NCBI GenBank assembly: GCA_041653495.1
Contig: JBAZFF010000015.1
Coordinates: forward strand, 1-10,809
DNA length: 10,809 bases
Direction: 5' to 3'
From: JBAZFF01 sp041653495
GTDB lineage: Bacteria; Patescibacteriota; Minisyncoccia; Minisyncoccales; RBG-13-42-11
Shown here: piece after piece, positions 6,370-10,809 of the stretch
How positions within the stretch are numbered: the first letter of the stretch is position 1
Layout of the letters: the number at the start of each line of letters is the position of its first letter
Program-made: the position numbers and the translations under genes
Notes under the pieces: model-generated
The model's database searches: none
The model's input: the letters and a program-made list of their open reading frames with translations, nothing else
What the model was told of the DNA's origin: nothing

Positions 6370-8046
6370 ATGAAACGATCAACGAAACTTATAATTCTAG
6401 GCGTTCTTTTGGTAGTTTCTCTGGGAGTGTATTACTGGCAAAGAAACATTTATTCAAAAGATATTTTAAAGTTGGAAATTCTAGGTCCAGAAACGGTAGA
6501 TTTACTGGAACCCGTTGAATATACAATAATATATAAGAATAACGGGGATACAAAGCTGGAGAACCCGGAACTAATCTTTGAGTTCCCGGATTATTCCATT
6601 CCAGACGAGGGAAACGCTACGAGAATAACCAAAGCTTCAGAAGAGCTGGGAGGAGATATCTATCCTGGAGAGGAGAGGATTATTATCATTAAGGGAAGGT
6701 TCCTGGGAAAAGAAGGGGATGCCAAAACAGCCAAAGCTTCTTTAAGCTATAAACCTAAGAATTTGAATGCCAGGTACGAATCTTCAACCACTTTTACCAG
6801 CATATTAGACAAAGTTCCCCTGACTTTCGAATTTGACTTGCCGACCAAGGTGGATTCCGGGAAAGAAATAACTTTCAGATTGAATTATTTCTCCAACGCG
6901 GATTATCCTTTGTCGGATTTAAGGGTCTTAGTTGACTATCCTGCGGGTTTTGAGTTTGTCGGGTCTAATCCGTCCGCCCTGGAAGAAGGAGAGTGGGATA
7001 TCGGACTGTTAAACAAAGCAGAAGGCGGCAGGGTCCAAATCACCGGGAAGATGACCGGGGATATCGGGGAAGAAAAGATCCTAAGAGCCCAAATTGGGAC
7101 ATGGTATAACGGAGAATTTGTCCTATTAAAAGAAGCGGTAAAGGGAATCACGATTATCACGCCAACTTTGTATATAACCCAGCAGATAAATAATAATCCT
7201 GGGTTCGTTGCCGATCCCGGAGACAGCCTGCATTACGAGATATTCTTTAGGAATGTCGGACAGGATATGCTTGCCGATATGACTCTGCAGGTAACTCTGG
7301 CGGGATCTTCCTTGGATTTAAACACCTTAAAGACGATAGACGGGACATTTGAAGAAGGAGACAATTCAATCCTCTGGGACTGGAAAAAGGTGTCCGATCT
7401 CCAGCTTCTTTCCCCTCAAGAGCAAGGCAAGGTGGAATTCTGGATAGATGTGAAGGACGATTGGGCTATAAACAGTTCTGAGGACAAGAATCCCCAGATT
7501 AAGACTAATATTTATTTGAGCCAGGTCCGAGAAGAATTCATCACAAAAGTGAATTCTAAGCTGGAAATATCCCAGAAAGGATTTTACGAGGACGAAGTAT
7601 TTGGAAATTTAGGTCCGATTCCGCCAGTCGTGGGTCAAGAGACTACCTATACTATAATGTGGCAGCTAAAAAACTATTATAACGACGTAAGCGGCGCAGT
7701 GGTAAAAGCTACCCTTCCTGAGAATGTCAGGCTTACCGGGCAGATATTCCCAGAAGATCAGGCAGAGAAGTTCACCTTTGATTCCAATTCCAGAGAACTT
7801 GTTTGGAGCGTTGGGGACATATTGGTCGGGCAGGGAGTGCTGAATACTCCTCCCAGCATAGCTTTCCAAGTCGCCTTGAACCCAAGGGCTTACCAGAGAG
7901 GTCAGGCCGCTGTCTTAGTGAACCAAGCAAATGTTACGGGACAGGATCAATGGACAGGGACCACTATTCAGGACATAGATGTGGTAATGACAACCTTGCT
8001 GCCGTCAGATGCTTCTATCGACGCTAGCGAAGGATTAGTCCAATAA
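6370..8046 (+). CDS. Membrane-anchored surface protein with tandem DUF11-like beta-sandwich domains
   Basis: No specific function is recognised. The 558-residue protein opens with a short basic stretch and one hydrophobic segment (about residues 5-22, LIILGVLLVVSLGVYYW) with no clear signal-peptidase site, so it is probably an N-terminal membrane anchor with the rest outside the cell. The outer part looks like four Ig-like beta-sandwich units (roughly 33-147, 150-262, 265-395 and 398-540), each with a first strand followed by a phrase of the kind EYTIIYKNNGD, TFRLNYFSNAD, HYEIFFRNVGQ or TYTIMWQLKNY, and later proline-rich phrases such as VDYPAGFEFVGSNP. This is the pattern of DUF11/COG1361-type domains common in cell-envelope proteins. 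The last 15-20 residues are a plain tail without sorting signal or second membrane segment. It sits between recO and glyS with its own predicted promoter, and glyS begins one base after its stop. Adhesion, envelope scaffolding or host contact are possible roles, all inferred. Confidence 0.8.
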   Translation: MKRSTKLIILGVLLVVSLGVYYWQRNIYSKDILKLEILGPETVDLLEPVEYTIIYKNNGDTKLENPELIFEFPDYSIPDEGNATRITKASEELGGDIYPGEERIIIIKGRFLGKEGDAKTAKASLSYKPKNLNARYESSTTFTSILDKVPLTFEFDLPTKVDSGKEITFRLNYFSNADYPLSDLRVLVDYPAGFEFVGSNPSALEEGEWDIGLLNKAEGGRVQITGKMTGDIGEEKILRAQIGTWYNGEFVLLKEAVKGITIITPTLYITQQINNNPGFVADPGDSLHYEIFFRNVGQDMLADMTLQVTLAGSSLDLNTLKTIDGTFEEGDNSILWDWKKVSDLQLLSPQEQGKVEFWIDVKDDWAINSSEDKNPQIKTNIYLSQVREEFITKVNSKLEISQKGFYEDEVFGNLGPIPPVVGQETTYTIMWQLKNYYNDVSGAVVKATLPENVRLTGQIFPEDQAEKFTFDSNSRELVWSVGDILVGQGVLNTPPSIAFQVALNPRAYQRGQAAVLVNQANVTGQDQWTGTTIQDIDVVMTTLLPSDASIDASEGLVQ

Positions 8047-8047
8047 T

Positions 8048-9373
8048 ATGGAAGATACAATGCAAAAAATCATATCTTTAGCTAAAAGAAGGGGGTTCAT
8101 ATTCCCCTCTTCTGAAATATACGGCGGGTTCGGATCGTGTTATGACTACGGACCGCTGGGAGTAGAGATGAAAAACAACATAAAGAATGCCTGGAGAAAG
8201 GAAATGCTTCAGCTGCAGAACGATATTGTCGGTTTGGACGCAGCCATCTTAATGAGCCCCAAAATATGGGAAGCTTCAGGCCATCTTACCGCCGGATTTG
8301 CGGATGAGCTGGTGGAATGCAAGAAATGCCACCATCGCTTCAGAAAAGATTTCTTAGACAAAGACGTCTGTCCCGACTGCAAGGGGGAGCTTACGGCTCC
8401 GAGAAAATTCAACTTGATGATGAAGACGCACATAGGCCCGGTGGAAGAAGAATCTTCCGTCAGTTATTTAAGGGCAGAAACCTGCCAGGGGATATATGTT
8501 AATTTCTTAAACGTCATGAATTCTTCAAGAAAAAAGATTCCTTTCGGTATAGCCCAGGTTGGAAAATCCTTCAGGAATGAGATAACTCCGGGGAACTTCA
8601 CCTACAGGACAAGGGAATTTGAGCAGATGGAGATGCAGTGGTTCTGTAGCCCGAAAGATGCGGACAAGTTCTTTGATTACTGGAAGGAGCAAAGGATGAA
8701 TTGGTATTTGAAACTAGGAATCAAAAAAGAAAATATCAGGTTCTCGGAGACCAAGAAGGAAGATTTAGCCCACTACGCCAAGAAAGCAGCCGATATAGAG
8801 TATAAGTTTCCCTTCGGCTGGAAAGAGATAGAAGGGGTGCACCACAGGGGAGACTGGGACTTATCCAACCATTCAAAATACTCTGGCCAGGATTTGAGCT
8901 ATATGGACGAAGAGACGAAAGAAAAGTACTTTCCGCATATTATTGAGACTTCAGCCGGAGCCGACAGGGCTATGTTAGCTTTCTTAATAGATGCTTTCCA
9001 AGAGGTAAAAGGAGGAAGGGCGGAAGCCGAAACCTCCGCAGAATCAGAGACTATGCTGTCCCTGGACAAGGCTTTGTCTCCAATTAAGGTCGCTGTCTTT
9101 CCACTGGTTAAAAATAAGCCCGATCTGGTCAAGAAAGCAAAAGAGATATATTCTTTGTTAAAAATCCACTTTATGTGCCAGTATGATGAAACAGGATCCA
9201 TCGGAAGGAGGTACCGCAGGCAGGACGAGGTGGGGACGTGCTTTGCCGTCACCGTGGACTTTGATACCATAGAGAACGACGAAGTGACCTTGAGGGACAG
9301 GGACACGATGAAGCAGGACAAGATAAAAGTTAAAGACTTACTTTCTGTTTTAAGAGAGAAATTGGAGAATTAA
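8048..9373 (+). CDS. glyS: Glycyl-tRNA synthetase, dimeric (alpha2) type
   Basis: Class II synthetase that charges tRNA-Gly. The single 441-residue chain belongs to the homodimeric type found in archaea, eukaryotes, Thermus, Mycoplasma and actinobacteria, not the alpha2-beta2 GlyQ/GlyS type of E. coli. The N-terminus has KRRGFIFPSSEIYGGFGSCY (13-31), then a zinc-binding insertion C91-x2-C94 ... C108-x2-C111. The glycine-recognition segment LRAETCQGIYVNF spans 141-153, motif 2 begins FRNEITPGNF (175-184) and continues into REFEQMEMQWF, and motif 3 is ETSAGADRAMLAFL (300-313). A C-terminal anticodon-binding domain starts near residue 345 and contains GSIGRRYRRQDEVGT. Two starts are possible: the ATG at 8048, one base after the previous stop, or the ATG at 8060, which has GGAAG five bases before it; both keep the whole family N-terminus. 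Its stop overlaps the next start (TAATG). Confidence 0.96.
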   Translation: MEDTMQKIISLAKRRGFIFPSSEIYGGFGSCYDYGPLGVEMKNNIKNAWRKEMLQLQNDIVGLDAAILMSPKIWEASGHLTAGFADELVECKKCHHRFRKDFLDKDVCPDCKGELTAPRKFNLMMKTHIGPVEEESSVSYLRAETCQGIYVNFLNVMNSSRKKIPFGIAQVGKSFRNEITPGNFTYRTREFEQMEMQWFCSPKDADKFFDYWKEQRMNWYLKLGIKKENIRFSETKKEDLAHYAKKAADIEYKFPFGWKEIEGVHHRGDWDLSNHSKYSGQDLSYMDEETKEKYFPHIIETSAGADRAMLAFLIDAFQEVKGGRAEAETSAESETMLSLDKALSPIKVAVFPLVKNKPDLVKKAKEIYSLLKIHFMCQYDETGSIGRRYRRQDEVGTCFAVTVDFDTIENDEVTLRDRDTMKQDKIKVKDLLSVLREKLEN

Positions 9374-10644
9374 TGTTCAAAAAAACAACTCTGAAAAACG
9401 GCTTAAGGATTATTACCGTTCCTCAAGCCAATACTGAGGCCGTGACCGTTTTAGCTTTAGTAGGCACAGGTTCAAAGTACGAGACCAAAGAAATCAGCGG
9501 AATCTCCCATTTTCTGGAACATTTATTCTTTAAAGGGACTAAAGAAAGGCCAACCCCCCTGGAAGTTATAGAACCGCTGGATAAAGTCGGGGGGATTTAC
9601 AATGCCTTTACCGGGGAAGACTATACCGGTTATTACACCAAAGTCGCAGCTTCCCATTTGGATTTGGCCTTGGAATGGGTTTCAGACATTTATTTAAACT
9701 CCCTTTTTCCTCTAAACGATATAGAAAGGGAGAGAGGAGTGATAATCGAAGAGATTAATATGTATTTGGACAGCCCAATGATCTATGTGGGTGAAGTCTG
9801 GAAGGATTTGCTCTACGGGGATCAGCCCGCCGGCTGGGACGTGGCAGGGAATAAGGAAACAATAAGAAAAATCTCCAGAAAGCAGATATTAGATTACAAG
9901 GAATCCCAGTATACCGCTTCCAATACGATAATATGCGTCGCCGGGAACTTTAAAGAAAAGGCAGTGATTGAAAAGATTAAGAAATACTTCTCAAGAATAT
10001 CCGAATCTGGCTTTAAACAAAAAGAAAAAGTATTGGAGAGCCAGAGAAATCCCAAATCCTTGTTGTTCTTTAAGACCACAGACCAAACGCATTTCTGTCT
10101 GGGAGTAAGGGCTTATAATCTTTTCCATCCTCAAAAATATGCCTTAGAGCTTCTTTCTGTGATCCTAGGGGGATCTGGAATGATGAGCAACAGGCTTTTT
10201 ACCGAAGTAAGGGAAAAGAGAGGGTTGGCTTATTATGTCAGGACGGATGCGGAGTCAGATTCCGATGTTGGGTATTTGGTGACGAGAGCAGGGGTGGATA
10301 ATAGCAAAATAGATTCTGCCATAGAGATTATTCTGAGGGAATATAAGAAGATTTCAACAGTCAAGGTCTCGGAAGGAGAGCTGGAGAAAGCAAAGGAGAA
10401 CGTTAAGGGAAAACTAGCATTGAGCCTCGAATCTTCCGACGCAAAAGCAAATTTCTACGCCGGACAGGAAATTATGGAGAAGGAAATTCTTTCCCCAGAC
10501 GAGATATTCAAAAGAATTGATAAAGTTTCTGCAAATGATATTCTTAAGGTAGCGAAGGATGTTTTCCAGCTAAAGAATCTGAATCTGGCTATGATAGGCC
10601 CCTTTAAGAATAAAGAGAGATTTCAAAGATTATTAAAACTATGA
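9373..10644 (+). CDS. M16 family zinc metallopeptidase
   Basis: Member of the M16 (pitrilysin/processing-peptidase) family, which degrades or trims unfolded peptides inside a closed clam-shell chamber. The inverted zinc motif HxxEH is present as HFLEH (H46, E49, H50), and the third zinc ligand falls at E127 in ERGVIIEEIN, the HxxEH-x76-E spacing expected for active enzymes. The second half carries the substrate-binding signature GLAYYV preceded by EVREKR. The 423 residues form one typical M16 chain, so the active particle is probably a homodimer; no inactive partner gene is visible next to it. No signal peptide is seen, so it is probably cytoplasmic, perhaps clearing peptides or targeting sequences; the substrate is unknown. 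GGAG (9364-9367) is five bases before the ATG, the best-spaced ribosome binding site in the window. It overlaps glyS by one base and the next gene by four (ATGA). Confidence 0.94.
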   Translation: MFKKTTLKNGLRIITVPQANTEAVTVLALVGTGSKYETKEISGISHFLEHLFFKGTKERPTPLEVIEPLDKVGGIYNAFTGEDYTGYYTKVAASHLDLALEWVSDIYLNSLFPLNDIERERGVIIEEINMYLDSPMIYVGEVWKDLLYGDQPAGWDVAGNKETIRKISRKQILDYKESQYTASNTIICVAGNFKEKAVIEKIKKYFSRISESGFKQKEKVLESQRNPKSLLFFKTTDQTHFCLGVRAYNLFHPQKYALELLSVILGGSGMMSNRLFTEVREKRGLAYYVRTDAESDSDVGYLVTRAGVDNSKIDSAIEIILREYKKISTVKVSEGELEKAKENVKGKLALSLESSDAKANFYAGQEIMEKEILSPDEIFKRIDKVSANDILKVAKDVFQLKNLNLAMIGPFKNKERFQRLLKL

Positions 10645-10809
10645 ACGACAAGGTATTGGACATTTCCTGGGGAAGTATTTTCAAAATAGCTATAACGCTG
10701 GTGATTTTTTATATTCTATTTTTGATAAAAGATATCCTTATCTGGTTTATCTTTGCCGTGATTATTTCTATTTTATTTGATCCGGCCATAAAATTTCTGC
10801 AGAGATTCA
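10641..10809 (+). CDS. AI-2E (UPF0118) family membrane protein, N-terminal fragment cut by window end
   Basis: Only the first 56 codons are present, translated here directly from the ATG at 10641, whose last two bases are the first two of the TGA ending the M16 gene (ATGA overlap, translational coupling). The fragment begins MNDKVLDISWGSIFKIAI and shows two hydrophobic helices (about 12-29 and 32-48) joined by a KD turn, then DPAIKFLQRF. This is the usual opening of AI-2E-family transporters such as PerM and TqsA (helix, short loop, helix, then N/D-P-x-x-x-x-L). Family members are predicted permeases of mostly unknown substrate; some export autoinducer-2 or act as Na+/H+ antiporters. With so little sequence the family call is probable, and the substrate cannot be inferred. 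Confidence 0.72.
   Translation, partial: MNDKVLDISWGSIFKIAITLVIFYILFLIKDILIWFIFAVIISILFDPAIKFLQRF

Noticed and set aside
8899..9321. Open frame of 140 codons on the minus strand opposite the glyS 3' half
   Set aside because: It lies opposite motif 3 and the anticodon-binding domain of glyS, its composition is typical of an antisense shadow, and it has no family resemblance.
10642..10644. Possible UGA recoding (glycine code of some Patescibacteria)
   Set aside because: TGA ends the M16 protein at the normal family length and overlaps the next start, and TGA also ends smpB at its normal length; no in-frame TGA interrupts any gene here.

Overview
The window looks like ordinary, tightly packed chromosome from a streamlined bacterium, most likely a member of the Patescibacteria (candidate phyla radiation), probably Parcubacteria. 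This rests on the very short intergenic gaps, a moderately AT-rich sequence with AGA/AGG-rich arginine use, archaeal/Thermus-like IleRS and dimeric GlyRS, and a membrane-anchored multi-domain DUF11-like surface protein set among housekeeping genes. The assignment is an inference from these traits; no marker-gene phylogeny was possible. TGA ends smpB and the M16 peptidase gene, so the standard bacterial code fits.

Left arm (minus strand, 1-607): the 5' part of a tmRNA gene (ssrA), cut by the window edge, preceded by smpB. The two are the partners of trans-translation. Here the smpB stop codon lies inside the predicted 5' end of the tmRNA. The tmRNA tag reading frame is visible and encodes ANLFKQPALALA.

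Right arm (plus strand, 639-10809): a run of genes separated by 0-20 bases or overlapping by a few bases: argS, a histidine phosphatase, ileS, recO, a membrane-anchored beta-sandwich surface protein, glyS, an M16 zinc peptidase and the start of an AI-2E-family membrane protein cut by the window end. The smpB and argS start codons are 31 bases apart and back to back. A second promoter is predicted just after recO, so the surface protein-glyS-M16-AI-2E block may be a separate transcription unit.

Main points of interest: (1) smpB and ssrA overlap so that tmRNA 5' maturation would strip the stop codon from smpB mRNA, making it a substrate of its own rescue system; (2) ArgRS carries TVGN and IleRS carries GIHH where class I synthetases have HxGH, two differently altered signatures in one gene cluster, the latter matching the swapped motif linked to mupirocin hyper-resistance in IleRS2; (3) the three genes that do not closely follow a same-strand gene (smpB, argS, surface protein) each have a -10-like hexamer ending exactly 8 bases before the ATG, which suggests leaderless mRNAs. 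No mobile elements, CRISPR arrays, tRNAs, rRNAs, riboswitches or clear intrinsic terminators were seen, and there is no gene-free stretch over 300 bases.
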